A stretch of DNA of 64,000 bases from Beutenbergia cavernae DSM 12333 (GTDB lineage Bacteria > Actinomycetota > Actinomycetes > Actinomycetales > Beutenbergiaceae). The stretch covers positions 2,109,025-2,173,024 of the forward strand of contig NC_012669.1 of the NCBI RefSeq assembly GCF_000023105.1, read 5' to 3'. This document shows positions 43,515 to 52,171 of the stretch, piece after piece (within the stretch, counting starts at the first letter, position 1; every line of letters starts with the position of its first letter). The notes beneath the pieces are model-generated. The model ran no database searches. It worked only from the letters and a program-made list of their open reading frames with translations, and was not told where the DNA came from. A program made the position numbers and the translations under genes.

Positions 43515-45257
43515 TCAGTTCTTCCGCTCGTCCTCGTCGGGGGCGACCACGCGCTGGACGTGGCTTCCCGTGCCCGCATCGGCACCCGCGCCGACCGCCA
43601 CGCGATCGGGCGCGGCGGGGAGCTCGTCGTGCTCGCCGTGCGAGGCGGCAGCCGCCAGCTCGACGGGTGTGACGGGCTCGACGCGGTCGGCGTAGAAGAA
43701 GTTCGACAGGCGCTGGCGACGTTGGTCCTGCTTGTAGCCGGGCCGGGCCACTCCGCGCGCGTCCTCCGCCGGGGCGATCTCGATCGGCCGGCTGGGCTCG
43801 TGCGCGACGAGCACCCACCGCTCCTGCTCGTTCAGCGGCGCGTGGACCTCGATGTACTCGCCGGACGCGAACCGCACCACACGGCCGGTCTCGTGGCCGT
43901 GGAGCACGAGCTCACGGTCCCGCCGCTGCAGCGCGAGGCAGATGCGCTTCGTGATCATGAACGCCAGGACCGGGAGCACGAAGACGAGCACGCGGAACGC
44001 CCAGGTGATCGCGTTGATCGACAGGTGGAAGTGGGTCGCGATGAGGTCGTTCGACCCCGCCAGGATGAGCACGAAGAACGCGGTGAGGATCGCGACTCCC
44101 GACGCCGTCCGCACCGGGACGTTGCGCGGCCGGTCGAGCACGTGGTGCTCGCGCTTGTCTCCGGTGGCGCGTGCCTCGAGGAACGGCCAGATCGCGAGCG
44201 CTGTGAAGAGGATGCCCGGGACGACGATCGCCGGGATGAGCACGTTGAGCGAGATCGTGTAGCCGAGGATCACGAACTCCGGTTGGCCCGGCATGAGCCG
44301 GAGCGATCCCTCGAGGAACAGCATGTACCAGTCGGGTTGCGCGCCGGCGGAGACCGGCGACGGATCGTACGGCCCGTAGTTCCAGACGTTGTTGATCGAC
44401 AGGAGACCGCCCATGAGCGCCAGGACGCCGAAGACGATGAAGAAGAAGCCGCCGGCCTTCGCCATGTAGACGGGGAAGAGCGGGTACCCGACGACGTTGC
44501 GGTTCGACCGACCGGCGCCCGGGTACTGCGTGTGCTTGTGCACGACGACGAGGATGAGGTGGAGGGCCACCAGCGCCAGGATCAGTGCCGGCACGAAGAG
44601 GATGTGCAGCACGAAGAGGCGCGGGATGATCTCCGTCCCCGGGAACTCGCCGCCGAAGATCATGAACGAGAGGTAGCTGCCGACGATCGGGATCGACTTC
44701 ACGACGCCGTCGGTGATGCGCAGGCCGTTGCCCGAGAGCACGTCGTCGGGGAGCGAGTACCCGGTGAACCCGGCCAGGAGCCCGAGGATGAGGAGCGTGA
44801 AGCCGACGACCCAGTTCAGCTCACGGGGCTTGCGGAACGCACCGGTGAAGAAGTTCCGCATCATGTGCGTGACGATCGCGGCCATGAAGACGAGCGCGGC
44901 CCAGTGGTGGATCTGCCGCATGAGCAGACCGCCGCGCACCTCGAACGACAGGCGCAGCGTCGAGGCGAACGCCTCGGACATCTCGACGCCTCGCATCGTG
45001 ACCGGGAGGGCGTCGTCGGGGTAGTGGATCTCGTTCATGCTGGGGACGAAGAAGAACGCGATGAACGTCCCGGAGAGCAGGAGGACGACGAAGCTCCACA
45101 GCGCGATCTCGCCGAGCAGGAACGACCAGTGGTCGGGGAAGATCTTGCGGGCGAACTCCTTGACGAGCTTCGCCGCACCGATGCGGGTGTCGAGGAAGTC
45201 GGCAGTTCCCGCCGCGGCTTCCGCGGCCCGGCTCGGGGGCGTGAGGGTGGTGCTCAC
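43515..45257 (-). CDS. qcrB: Menaquinol-cytochrome c reductase cytochrome b subunit
   Basis: 580 aa. Eight-helix di-haem b with haem ligand pairs in RQIHHWAALVFMAAIVTHMMRN and RLFVLHILFVPALILALVALH. The quinol site region SLPDDVLSGNGLRI replaces the mitochondrial PEWY neighbourhood, and GPYDPSPVSAGAQPDWYMLF is typical of actinobacteria. A hydrophilic C-terminal extension (about 440-580) ends in a charged tail, as in other actinobacterial QcrB. GTG 45257 overlaps the qcrA stop (GTGA). Oxidises menaquinol for the bc1-aa3 supercomplex; homologues are the target of the drug telacebec in mycobacteria. Confidence 0.96.
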   Translation of the reverse strand: MSTTLTPPSRAAEAAAGTADFLDTRIGAAKLVKEFARKIFPDHWSFLLGEIALWSFVVLLLSGTFIAFFFVPSMNEIHYPDDALPVTMRGVEMSEAFASTLRLSFEVRGGLLMRQIHHWAALVFMAAIVTHMMRNFFTGAFRKPRELNWVVGFTLLILGLLAGFTGYSLPDDVLSGNGLRITDGVVKSIPIVGSYLSFMIFGGEFPGTEIIPRLFVLHILFVPALILALVALHLILVVVHKHTQYPGAGRSNRNVVGYPLFPVYMAKAGGFFFIVFGVLALMGGLLSINNVWNYGPYDPSPVSAGAQPDWYMLFLEGSLRLMPGQPEFVILGYTISLNVLIPAIVVPGILFTALAIWPFLEARATGDKREHHVLDRPRNVPVRTASGVAILTAFFVLILAGSNDLIATHFHLSINAITWAFRVLVFVLPVLAFMITKRICLALQRRDRELVLHGHETGRVVRFASGEYIEVHAPLNEQERWVLVAHEPSRPIEIAPAEDARGVARPGYKQDQRRQRLSNFFYADRVEPVTPVELAAAASHGEHDELPAAPDRVAVGAGADAGTGSHVQRVVAPDEDERKN

Positions 45258-46321
45258 GACGTCTCCTCTCGGGTCGGGCGCTCACGTTCCCAGGTGCTGG
45301 GCCCGACCGGCTCTGTGAAGTCGCTCCGTGCGACGAGGTACCCCTCGTCGTCGACGGTGATGGGCAGCTGGGGCAGCGCCCGCTTCGCCGGGCCGAAGAC
45401 GACCCGGCACTGGTCTGCGACGTCGAACGTCGACTGGTGGCACGGGCAGAGCAGGTGGTGCGTCTGCTGCTCGTACAGGGCCACGGGGCAGCCGACGTGC
45501 GTGCAGATCTTCGAGTACGCGACGATGCCGTCGTAGGACCAGTCGCGCCGGTCCTCGGGCTCGATGAGCTCCGTGGGGTCGAGGCGCACGAGGAGGACGA
45601 CAGCCTTCGCCTTCTCCTCGAGGTAGTGCTCCTCGTCGGCCAGGCCCTCGGGGATGACGTGGAACACCGACCCGATGGTGACGTCCGCCGCGCGGATGGG
45701 GGCGCCGTCGGGATCGCGGGCCAGACGGCGGCCCTCGCGCCACACCGTGTGCCGCATCGCGTTGACGTTCCAGTCGCCGCCCAGGTTGCCGATGAGCGGC
45801 ACCAGGAACGGCAGAGGAGCGAGCGCGAGCGCGGAGACGACGGCGCCCTTGAGCATGCTGCGCCGGCGGAGGCCGGAGTCCGCGACGCCCGCCTCGATGA
45901 CGTCGAGCGCGTCCTGACGGGTCGCCCGGTCGCTCTCCTGGGCGTGCCGTTCCTCGCTGAGCTCGACGTCGGACATGAGGGTCTTGGCCCAGTGCACGGC
46001 CGCGAGGCCGATCCCGAGCATCCCGATGCCCAGGCCGAGGCCGAGGGAGAGCGTCGAGAGCCGGACGGACATCAACGTCTCGCCCGTCGGGAAGGCGAAG
46101 TAGCCGACGACGCCGCCGATGGCGGCGAGGATCGAGATCGTGAAGAGGACGACGACCTGACGCTCCGCGCGCTTCGCCGCCTTGGGGTCGGTGTCCGCGA
46201 GGCGGTGGCGGTGCGGCGGGAGCCCGGGGTTGGCGAACCGCTCGGACGTCTCGACGTCGTGCGGGGAGCCGAGCGCGTCGCTGACCTCGGCGTGCTGCTC
46301 GGGGCGCTGCTCGATGCTCAC
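45254..46321 (-). CDS. qcrA: Menaquinol-cytochrome c reductase Rieske iron-sulfur subunit
   Basis: 355 aa. The actinobacterial type has three membrane helices in the N-terminal half (QVVVLFTISILAAIGGVVGY; STLSLGLGLGIGMLGIGLAA; SMLKGAVVSALALAPLPFLV, the last with an RRR-type Tat-like start). The Rieske 2Fe-2S domain has ligands Cys273, His275, Cys292, His295 (CTHVGC and CPCHQS) and the stabilising disulfide C278-C294. GTG 46321 overlaps the qcrC stop (GTGA); the longer frame upstream is antisense noise from qcrC. Transfers one electron from menaquinol to QcrC. Confidence 0.96.
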   Translation of the reverse strand: MSIEQRPEQHAEVSDALGSPHDVETSERFANPGLPPHRHRLADTDPKAAKRAERQVVVLFTISILAAIGGVVGYFAFPTGETLMSVRLSTLSLGLGLGIGMLGIGLAAVHWAKTLMSDVELSEERHAQESDRATRQDALDVIEAGVADSGLRRRSMLKGAVVSALALAPLPFLVPLIGNLGGDWNVNAMRHTVWREGRRLARDPDGAPIRAADVTIGSVFHVIPEGLADEEHYLEEKAKAVVLLVRLDPTELIEPEDRRDWSYDGIVAYSKICTHVGCPVALYEQQTHHLLCPCHQSTFDVADQCRVVFGPAKRALPQLPITVDDEGYLVARSDFTEPVGPSTWERERPTREETS

Positions 46322-47097
46322 GACGACTTCGCTCCGATCCAGACGGCGCACCCGATGAGCGCGCCCATGCCGATCACCCACGCCCAGAGTCCCTCGGACA
46401 CCGGACCGAGCCCGCCGAGGGTCATCCCCCCGGGTGACACCTCGCGCTGCGCCATGAGGAACGCGATGACGTCACGCTTGGCCTCGGTGGGGATGTTGGC
46501 GTCGTTGAACACGGGCATCGACTGCGGTCCCGTGAGCATGGCCTCGTAGATCTGGGTCGGCGTGCTGCCGAACAGCGACGGCGCGAACTTCCCCTCGGAC
46601 AGCGCTCCGCCGGCACCGACGGCGTTGTGGCACATCGCGCAGTTGGTGCGGAAGACGAGCATGCCGTTCGCCGGGTCGCCGAGCTCCGGGTCGACCTGCT
46701 CGGCGCTCGGGATGGACGGGCCCGGGCCGAGCGTCGCGACCCACGCCGCGAGCTGCAGGGTCTGCTCCTCGTCGAACTGCGGGGGCTTCGCCTCGGCCTG
46801 CGGGGCGTTCGCCGCCATCGGCATGCGGCCCGTGCTGACCTGGAAGTGCACCGACGCGGCACCGACCCCGACGAGCGACGGCGCGGCGGCCGTGCCCTCC
46901 GCGTTCGGACCGTGGCACGACGCGCAGTTCGCTGCGAACAGGCGCCCACCCTCCTCGACGTCGGCAGGGCTGGCCGTGTCCGCCGTCGCGGGTGTCGGCG
47001 CGAGGGCGGTGTAGACGCCGCCGATCGCGAGGAGTGCCAGGACCATGAGGATCACCGGCGCGAGCCGGTGACGTCTGGCGGTGGCGAGGGCCTTCAC
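46318..47097 (-). CDS. qcrC: Menaquinol-cytochrome c reductase di-haem cytochrome c subunit
   Basis: 259 aa. N-terminal membrane anchor (LAPVILMVLALLAIGGVYTA). Two cytochrome c domains with haem sites C58-A-S-C61-H62 and C153-A-M-C156-H157, then a C-terminal membrane helix (GLWAWVIGMGALIGCAVWIG). The two haems replace a soluble cytochrome c and pass electrons straight to CtaC. GTG 47097 has GAGGA about 9 nt upstream. 29 nt after ctaE; coupled by GTGA to qcrA. Confidence 0.96.
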   Translation of the reverse strand: MKALATARRHRLAPVILMVLALLAIGGVYTALAPTPATADTASPADVEEGGRLFAANCASCHGPNAEGTAAAPSLVGVGAASVHFQVSTGRMPMAANAPQAEAKPPQFDEEQTLQLAAWVATLGPGPSIPSAEQVDPELGDPANGMLVFRTNCAMCHNAVGAGGALSEGKFAPSLFGSTPTQIYEAMLTGPQSMPVFNDANIPTEAKRDVIAFLMAQREVSPGGMTLGGLGPVSEGLWAWVIGMGALIGCAVWIGAKSS

Positions 47098-47126
47098 GGT
47101 TGCGTGTCCTCGTTTCGGTTCGGTGG

Positions 47127-47762
47127 TCAACGGAGGATGTAGATGACGAAGAACAGGGCGATCCAGACGACGTCGACGAAGTGCCAGTAGTAGGACACGA
47201 CGATCGAGCTCGTGGCCTCGTGGTGGCCGAAGCGGTGCGCGGTGAACGCGCGGCCCAGCACGAACAGGAACGCGATGAGGCCGCCGAGCACGTGGAGGCC
47301 GTGGAAGCCGGTGGCGAGGTAGAACACGGTGCCGTAGGCCGTGGACGAGATCGTCAGGCCGTGCTCGACGAGCTCCGCGTACTCCGTGACCTGGCCGGCG
47401 ACGAAGATCGCACCCATCACGTACGTGAGGGTGAACCACTCGACCATGCCCCACTTGCGCACGTCGAGCAGCGACCCCGTGCGGCGCGCCTGGAAGCGCT
47501 CGGCGGCGAACACGCCGGCCTGGCACGTCACCGACGAGAGCACCAGGATCGTGGTGTTCCCGATCGAGAACGGGAGGTTGAGCAGGCCGCTGCCCTCCGC
47601 CCAGGCCTCCGGTCCCGCGACGGCGCGGTGGGTGAAGTAGATGGCGAAGAGCCCGGCGAAGAACATGAGCTCGCTGGACAGCCACACGATGGTGCCCACC
47701 GACGTCATGTTCGGGCGGGTGATGTTCAGGTGTGCGCTCGGGGCGACGGCTGCGGACGACAC
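47127..47762 (-). CDS. ctaE: Cytochrome c oxidase subunit III
   Basis: 211 aa, five-helix actinobacterial type. Recognised by [56 protein letters not shown] and the ending [24 protein letters not shown] 47762 is the start; CATAAT lies exactly 6 nt upstream, so the ctaE-qcrC-qcrA-qcrB mRNA appears to begin at the start codon. Gene order and orientation match mycobacteria. Confidence 0.96.
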   Translation of the reverse strand: MSSAAVAPSAHLNITRPNMTSVGTIVWLSSELMFFAGLFAIYFTHRAVAGPEAWAEGSGLLNLPFSIGNTTILVLSSVTCQAGVFAAERFQARRTGSLLDVRKWGMVEWFTLTYVMGAIFVAGQVTEYAELVEHGLTISSTAYGTVFYLATGFHGLHVLGGLIAFLFVLGRAFTAHRFGHHEATSSIVVSYYWHFVDVVWIALFFVIYILR

Positions 47763-47768
47763 GCTCTC

Positions 47769-47774
47769 ATTATG
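47769..47774 (-). promoter_or_regulatory. Leaderless -10 of the ctaE-qcrCAB operon
   Basis: CATAAT on the minus strand, 6 nt before GTG 47762. The closest match to TATAAT among the candidates. The rest of the 244-nt gap to 48006 holds another -10 (TAGCAT, 47933-47938) for the next gene and nothing else I can name. Confidence 0.6.
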
Positions 47775-48006
47775 GCCGTACCCACCATCGACTCGCCCCA
47801 GGACGCACACGAAAGCGCGGCAGGATGGGCAAAACTCACGGCGTTCGCGCGGATGTCCCGACGGCGCCCGCGCGGGTTCTGACGGACGTCGACGTGCTGT
47901 CGTGAAAGGCTCGTGCGCCGCGTCCGAACGACTAGCATCACGGGGAGCCTGCGCGCGGTGTCCCGACGGCGTCGCGCACGTCGCAGCAGAGTCACGGAGG
48001 ACGTCG

Positions 48007-48462
48007 ATGACCCTCGAGCACGCCCAGCCCACCGGCTCCGCCCCGGAGGTCGCCAGCACCCTCGAGGAGCCGGCCCAGGTCCTCCTCTACAGCGACGACC
48101 GCGCCACGCGGGACGCGGTGCGGCTCGCCGTCGGACGCCGGGCGTCGGTGGACACCGCGCGCATCGCGTGGACCGAGTCCGCGACCGCGGAGGCGACGCT
48201 GGCGTACGCGGCGGCGCAGCGCTTCGACCTGCTCGTGCTCGACGGCGAGGCGGCGAAGGTCGGCGGCATGGGGATCAGCCGGCAGCTCAAGAACGAGATC
48301 TACGACTGCCCGCCCGTGCTCGTGCTCACGGCGCGCCCGCAGGACGCGTGGCTCGCGGCGTGGTCGGAGGCCGACGGCGTCGTGTCCCACCCGCTGCGCC
48401 CCGTCGAGGTCGCCGAGGCCGTGGCCGCGCTGCTCCGGGCGGGCGAGCGGTCGACGCCGTGA
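48007..48462 (+). CDS. Receiver-like domain protein, probably non-phosphorylatable by the usual route
   Basis: 151 aa. After an acidic tail of about 22 residues there is a single CheY-like fold: [14 protein letters not shown] (acidic pair D30-D31), [12 protein letters not shown] (phospho-acceptor position D79), [10 protein letters not shown] (switch Thr108), [16 protein letters not shown]. The invariant Lys of the K-P pair is His128, so normal phospho-signalling is doubtful. No DNA-binding domain. Coupled to trpD by GTGA. GGAGG lies 6 nt before ATG 48007. Its conserved-looking placement between ctaE and trpD has no known meaning. Confidence 0.75.
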   Translation: MTLEHAQPTGSAPEVASTLEEPAQVLLYSDDRATRDAVRLAVGRRASVDTARIAWTESATAEATLAYAAAQRFDLLVLDGEAAKVGGMGISRQLKNEIYDCPPVLVLTARPQDAWLAAWSEADGVVSHPLRPVEVAEAVAALLRAGERSTP

Positions 48463-49511
48463 CCGGCGAGCAGGTCGCCGAGCGCACCTGGCCCGGCCTG
48501 CTCGGCCGGCTCGTCGCCCGGCACGACCTGACCAGCACGGACACCGCGTGGGCGATGGCGCACGTGATGGCCGGCGAGACGCCGCCGGCGGTGCTCGCCG
48601 CGTTCCTCGTCGCGCTCCGCAGCAAGGGGGAGACGGTCGAGGAGCTGTCCGGCCTCGCCGACGCGATGCTGGAGGCCGCGGTACCGATCTCCGTGCCCGG
48701 CCGGTGCGTCGACATCGTCGGCACGGGTGGCGACGGGCACAAGTCGGTGAACCTCTCGACGATGGCGGCGCTGGTGGCCGCCGGGTCCGGGCTGCGGGTC
48801 GTCAAGCACGGGAACCGTGCGGCGACCTCGGCGAGCGGGGCCGCCGACGTGCTCGAGGCGCTCGGGGTCCGGCTCGACCTGTCGCCGGAGGACGTCGCCG
48901 CGAACGCCGAGCGGGTCGGGATCACGTTCTGCTTCGCCCAGGTGTTCCACCCCTCGTTCCGGCACGCCGGGCCTGTCCGTCGCGACCTCGGCATCCCGAC
49001 GTCGTTCAACGTGCTCGGCCCCTTGACGAACCCGGCGCGCCCGGCGGCGGGGTCGATCGGCGTCGCGGACCTGCGGATGGCGCCGCTGATCGCCGGGGTC
49101 CTCGCCCGGCGCGGGACCGACGCCGTCGTCGCGCGCAGCGAGGACGGGCTGGACGAGTGGGCCACGACGGCGCCGGTACGGGTCTGGGAGGTCACCGGCG
49201 GCGACGTCGTGGAGCACGTCGTGGACGCGCGGGCCGCGTTCGGCATGTCGCCCGCGACGCTCGACGACCTGCGGGGCGGGGACGCCGCGCACAACGCCGG
49301 CGTCGTGCGTGCCGTCCTCGCCGGGGAGCGTGGACCGGTCCGCGACGCGGTGCTGCTCGGCGCCGCCTCGGCGATCGTCGCGGACGGGGGTCTGGTGGGC
49401 GCCGGCCCGTTCGTCGACCGGATGGCGCAGGGGGTCGCGATCGCGGAGCGGGCGATCGACGACGCCGCCGCCTCCCGGGTCCTCGACGCGTGGGTCGCCG
49501 CGAGCGGCTAG
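48459..49511 (+). CDS. trpD: Anthranilate phosphoribosyltransferase
   Basis: 350 aa, second step of tryptophan synthesis (anthranilate + PRPP). Signature motifs are VDIVGTGGDGHKSVNLSTM (GTGGDG at 88-93), KHGNRAATSASGAADVLEAL (KHGNRA at 116-121) and FNVLGPLTNPARP. The N-terminal helical domain begins RTWPGLLGRLVARHDL. GTG 48459 overlaps the receiver-like gene stop. No other trp genes are nearby; mycobacterial trpD likewise sits apart beside ctaE. Confidence 0.96.
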   Translation: MTGEQVAERTWPGLLGRLVARHDLTSTDTAWAMAHVMAGETPPAVLAAFLVALRSKGETVEELSGLADAMLEAAVPISVPGRCVDIVGTGGDGHKSVNLSTMAALVAAGSGLRVVKHGNRAATSASGAADVLEALGVRLDLSPEDVAANAERVGITFCFAQVFHPSFRHAGPVRRDLGIPTSFNVLGPLTNPARPAAGSIGVADLRMAPLIAGVLARRGTDAVVARSEDGLDEWATTAPVRVWEVTGGDVVEHVVDARAAFGMSPATLDDLRGGDAAHNAGVVRAVLAGERGPVRDAVLLGAASAIVADGGLVGAGPFVDRMAQGVAIAERAIDDAAASRVLDAWVAASG

Positions 49512-49542
49512 CCGCCCCTCGGGCGCGCCGGTGCCGGTCCGG

Positions 49543-49824
49543 TCAGTCGTCGAGACCGATCGCGAACGCCTGCTCCAAGTCGTGCCGCGAGTATGCCTGG
49601 AACGCGATGTAGGTCTGCGTGCCGAGGACGCCGTCGACCTTGCCGATCCGGTCCGCGACGACGTCGGCGAGGTCCTCGTGGCGGCGCACCCGCACGACGG
49701 CGATGAGGTCGATGTCGCCGGTCACCGAGTAGACCTCGCTGACGCCGGGCAGGTCGGCCACCTCCTGCGCGACCTCCGGGATGCGGGCGACGTCGGCGTC
49801 GATGAGCGCGATGGCGGTGATCAT
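49543..49824 (-). CDS. Stand-alone Lrp/AsnC ligand-binding (RAM) domain protein
   Basis: 93 aa consisting only of the ACT-like RAM domain: ITAIALIDADVARIPEVAQE, LPGVSEVYSVTGDIDLIAVV, RVRRHEDLADVVADRI, VDGVLGTQTYIAFQAYS. No helix-turn-helix, so not a DNA binder itself; such proteins form dimers or octamers that bind amino acids and can modulate full-length AsnC proteins. Start ATG 49824 is set by a leaderless -10; the frame upstream is not conserved. It converges on trpD, which hints at amino-acid sensing but does not prove it. Confidence 0.85.
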   Translation of the reverse strand: MITAIALIDADVARIPEVAQEVADLPGVSEVYSVTGDIDLIAVVRVRRHEDLADVVADRIGKVDGVLGTQTYIAFQAYSRHDLEQAFAIGLDD

Positions 49825-49830
49825 GTGCCC

Positions 49831-49836
49831 ACTGTA
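49831..49836 (-). promoter_or_regulatory. Leaderless -10 of the RAM-domain gene
   Basis: TACAGT on the minus strand, 6 nt before ATG 49824. Confidence 0.5.
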
Positions 49837-49855
49837 GGCAGTGCCGCCGGTCCGC

Positions 49856-51433
49856 TCACCGCCGGCCGACGACGCGCAGCGCACGCAGCGCCGTCGTCAT
49901 CACGCCCTGGTAGCGGCGCCCGGTGAGCGGGCCGTGCTCGCCGATCGGCCACACGCGCTGGTGCGCGACGGTCTGGGCCCAGGTGACCTCGTGGAGACCG
50001 GCCGTCCCGTGCCGGCGCCCGAGGCCCGAGTCACCCCATCCGCCGCTCGGCGCGTCCATGGAGCCCCACGCCGCCGTGTACGCCTCGTTGACGTTGACCG
50101 AACCCGCGCGCAGCCGTGCGGCGAGGGCGCGCGCCCGCCGTGTGTCGCGCGACCACACCGACGCGTTGAGGCCGAGCTCCGAGTCGTTGGCGGCGCGCAC
50201 GGCGTCGTCGAGGGAGTCCACCGGGTACACGGAGACCACCGGGCCGAACGTCTCGGACCGGTAGGCGCGAGCGGTGGGCGGCACGTCCGCGAGCACCGTC
50301 GGCGCGTAGAAGTACGGTCCGAGCTCCGGGAGCGGACGCCCGCCTGCGAGCACCCGCGCACCGGCCGCGACGGCGTCGTCGACGTGCGCGGAGACCCGCT
50401 CGAGCTGGTCGGCGGAGACGAGCGAGCCCATCTGGTACGCGTACGAGTAGTCGGCGCCGACCCGGAGGTCGCGCGTGGCCGCGGCGAGCTCGCGGGTGAA
50501 GGTCTCGGCGATCGAGCGGTGCACGTAGATGCGCTCGATGGACATGCAGAGCTGCCCGCTCGAGGAGAAGCTGCCGCGGACGGCGCCGGCGACGGCGGCC
50601 GCGAGGTCGGCGTCGGGCGCCACGATCATGGGGTTCTTCCCGCCGAGCTCCAGCGTGGCCCCGATGAGTCGTGAGGCCGCCCGCGCCGCGACCACCCGCC
50701 CGGTGGGCGTGGAACCCGTGAACGAGATGTGGTCCACGAGGTCGGTGACGCGGTTCCCGACCACCGCGCCGTCGCCGACCACCACCTGCCAGAGGTCGGG
50801 GTCCAGCCCGGCGGCGACGGCGAGCTCCCGGCCGGCGAGCGTGACGAGCGCGGTGCGGGTGTCCGGCTTGTGCAGCACGGCGTTCCCGGCGAGGAGCGCC
50901 GGCAGCGCGTCGGAGACGCCGAGCGCGAGCGGGTAGTTCCACGGAGTGACGAGGCCCACCAGCCCGACCGGGTGGCGCAGCTCCGTGGTCCGGGTGAGCA
51001 CGGGGATCGCACCGGCGCGGCGGTGCGGAGCGAGGGTCCGCGGCCCGGTGCGCGCGTAGTAGCGGCACACGTTCACCACGTCGAGCAGCTCCTCGAGCGC
51101 GTGCCCGCGGGCCTTGCCGGTGACCGCCTGGACCAGGTCGAGCAGGGGGTCGATCTCGTCCAGCAGGAGGTCGTGGAGGCGCAGCAGCACGCGGGCGCGC
51201 TCCCGGACCGGGGTGGCTGCCCAGCGTCCGGCGGCTGATCGCGCTCGGTCGGCCGCGGCGTCGACGTCCGCCGTGGTGGACGAGGCGTGCCGGGTCAGCA
51301 GCGCGCCGGTGAACGGCGCCTCGACGTCCGCGGCGGGTCCGGTGGCGGCGATCCCCCCGGCGAGCGCGCGCAGCCGCGCGCCCGTGAGGGTGTGCGGGAG
51401 GACGAGGTCCGTCCGGTCCGTGCTCGCCGGCAT
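49856..51433 (-). CDS. NAD(P)-dependent aldehyde dehydrogenase (succinate-semialdehyde type)
   Basis: 525 aa, ALDH superfamily, close in style to GabD2 succinate-semialdehyde dehydrogenases. Cofactor-binding LVTPWNYPLALGV and HISFTGSTPTGR; catalytic Glu in ATLELGGKNPMIV; catalytic Cys in FSSSGQLCMSIERIYVH; C-terminal SETFGPVVSVYPV. GTG or ATG usage was not resolved beyond the open-frame start at 51433, which has GAGGAG just upstream. Divergent from the TetR gene across a perfect palindrome, so it is probably repressed by that regulator. The true substrate is unknown. Confidence 0.88.
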   Translation of the reverse strand: MPASTDRTDLVLPHTLTGARLRALAGGIAATGPAADVEAPFTGALLTRHASSTTADVDAAADRARSAAGRWAATPVRERARVLLRLHDLLLDEIDPLLDLVQAVTGKARGHALEELLDVVNVCRYYARTGPRTLAPHRRAGAIPVLTRTTELRHPVGLVGLVTPWNYPLALGVSDALPALLAGNAVLHKPDTRTALVTLAGRELAVAAGLDPDLWQVVVGDGAVVGNRVTDLVDHISFTGSTPTGRVVAARAASRLIGATLELGGKNPMIVAPDADLAAAVAGAVRGSFSSSGQLCMSIERIYVHRSIAETFTRELAAATRDLRVGADYSYAYQMGSLVSADQLERVSAHVDDAVAAGARVLAGGRPLPELGPYFYAPTVLADVPPTARAYRSETFGPVVSVYPVDSLDDAVRAANDSELGLNASVWSRDTRRARALAARLRAGSVNVNEAYTAAWGSMDAPSGGWGDSGLGRRHGTAGLHEVTWAQTVAHQRVWPIGEHGPLTGRRYQGVMTTALRALRVVGRR

Positions 51434-51506
51434 CGCGCTCCTCGGGGGTCGGGTGGGTCCGACTATCCGTCGCCGCCTCGGGGGACGTCAAGGGGGTCGG
51501 TCAGTC

Positions 51507-51528
51507 GACTTGGTCGCGTGACCAAGTC
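51507..51528. promoter_or_regulatory. TetR operator candidate, 22-bp perfect palindrome
   Basis: GACTTGGTC-GCGT-GACCAAGTC: 9-bp arms, 4-bp spacer. It lies between the divergent aldehyde dehydrogenase and TetR genes, ending 4 bp before the TetR -35. Symmetry, length and position are those of a TetR-family operator that would control both directions. Confidence 0.75.
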
Positions 51529-51532
51529 TCTC

Positions 51533-51562
51533 TTGACTGCCGGCACTCCCTGGCCTCAGAGT
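51533..51562 (+). promoter_or_regulatory. TetR gene promoter, leaderless
   Basis: -35 TTGACT (51533-51538), 18-bp spacer, -10 CAGAGT (51557-51562), then 6 nt to ATG 51569. The adjoining operator would block polymerase. Confidence 0.6.
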
Positions 51563-51568
51563 GTCGGG

Positions 51569-52171
51569 ATGGCTCGTCTCGCCGTCGCCGAGCGACGCAC
51601 CCTGCTGCTCGACGCGGCGTGGCGGGTGCTCCGTCGGGACGGCGTCGCGGGCACGACGACGCGCGCCGTCTGTGCGGAGGCGGGGATGCCGCAGGGCCTG
51701 TTCCACTACTGCTTCGCCAGCCGGGACGAGATGCTCGCCGAGGTGGTGGCCGACGTGCTGCCCCGCGAGGTGTCCGCGGCGTCCTCCGCCGTCCGGCGCC
51801 GGGGAACGCGCGTGGACGCTGTGCACGCCGCTCTCCTCGCGTACTGGGAGCTGGTCGAGGCGGAGCCGGAGACCCAACGCGTCATCTACGAGATCACCGC
51901 CGTCGGGCTGCGCGACGCCACACTCGCCCCCGGCGTCCGGGCGCGGTACGAGCGCTACCCGACGGCAGTGGCGGAGGTGCTGCTCGAGCTCGGGCGCGTG
52001 CGTCGCCTCGAGTGGACCGAGCCGGTGGACGTGCTCGCGCGCCGGGTGGTCGCCCTGCTCGACGGACTCACGATCTCGTTCCTCGTCGACGGCGACGCGG
52101 CGGCGGCGCGCGGGGTGCTCGCCTCGTTCGCCGCCGACCTCGCGCGCCACGCCCGCGGGGTCCGGCGATGA
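51569..52171 (+). CDS. TetR family transcriptional regulator
   Basis: 200 aa. The N-terminal DNA-binding domain (about 5-55) has LDAAWRVLRRDGVAGTTTRA and VCAEAGMPQGLFHYCFASRDEML. The all-helical ligand domain contains YWELVEAEPETQRVIYEITA and WTEPVDVLARRVVALLDGLT. ATG 51569 is set by the promoter; an in-frame GTG at 51519 lies inside the operator and is unlikely. Leads an operon with the PLP enzyme (ATGA overlap) and the lactone oxidase (GTGA overlap). Autorepressor and repressor of the divergent dehydrogenase are inferred. Confidence 0.93.
   Translation: MARLAVAERRTLLLDAAWRVLRRDGVAGTTTRAVCAEAGMPQGLFHYCFASRDEMLAEVVADVLPREVSAASSAVRRRGTRVDAVHAALLAYWELVEAEPETQRVIYEITAVGLRDATLAPGVRARYERYPTAVAEVLLELGRVRRLEWTEPVDVLARRVVALLDGLTISFLVDGDAAAARGVLASFAADLARHARGVRR

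Noticed and set aside
47854-47971. TGTCCCGACGGCG repeated at 47854-47866 and 47959-47971
   Set aside because: A 13-mer of GC-rich coding-like words; chance is likely and no symmetry or promoter link was seen.
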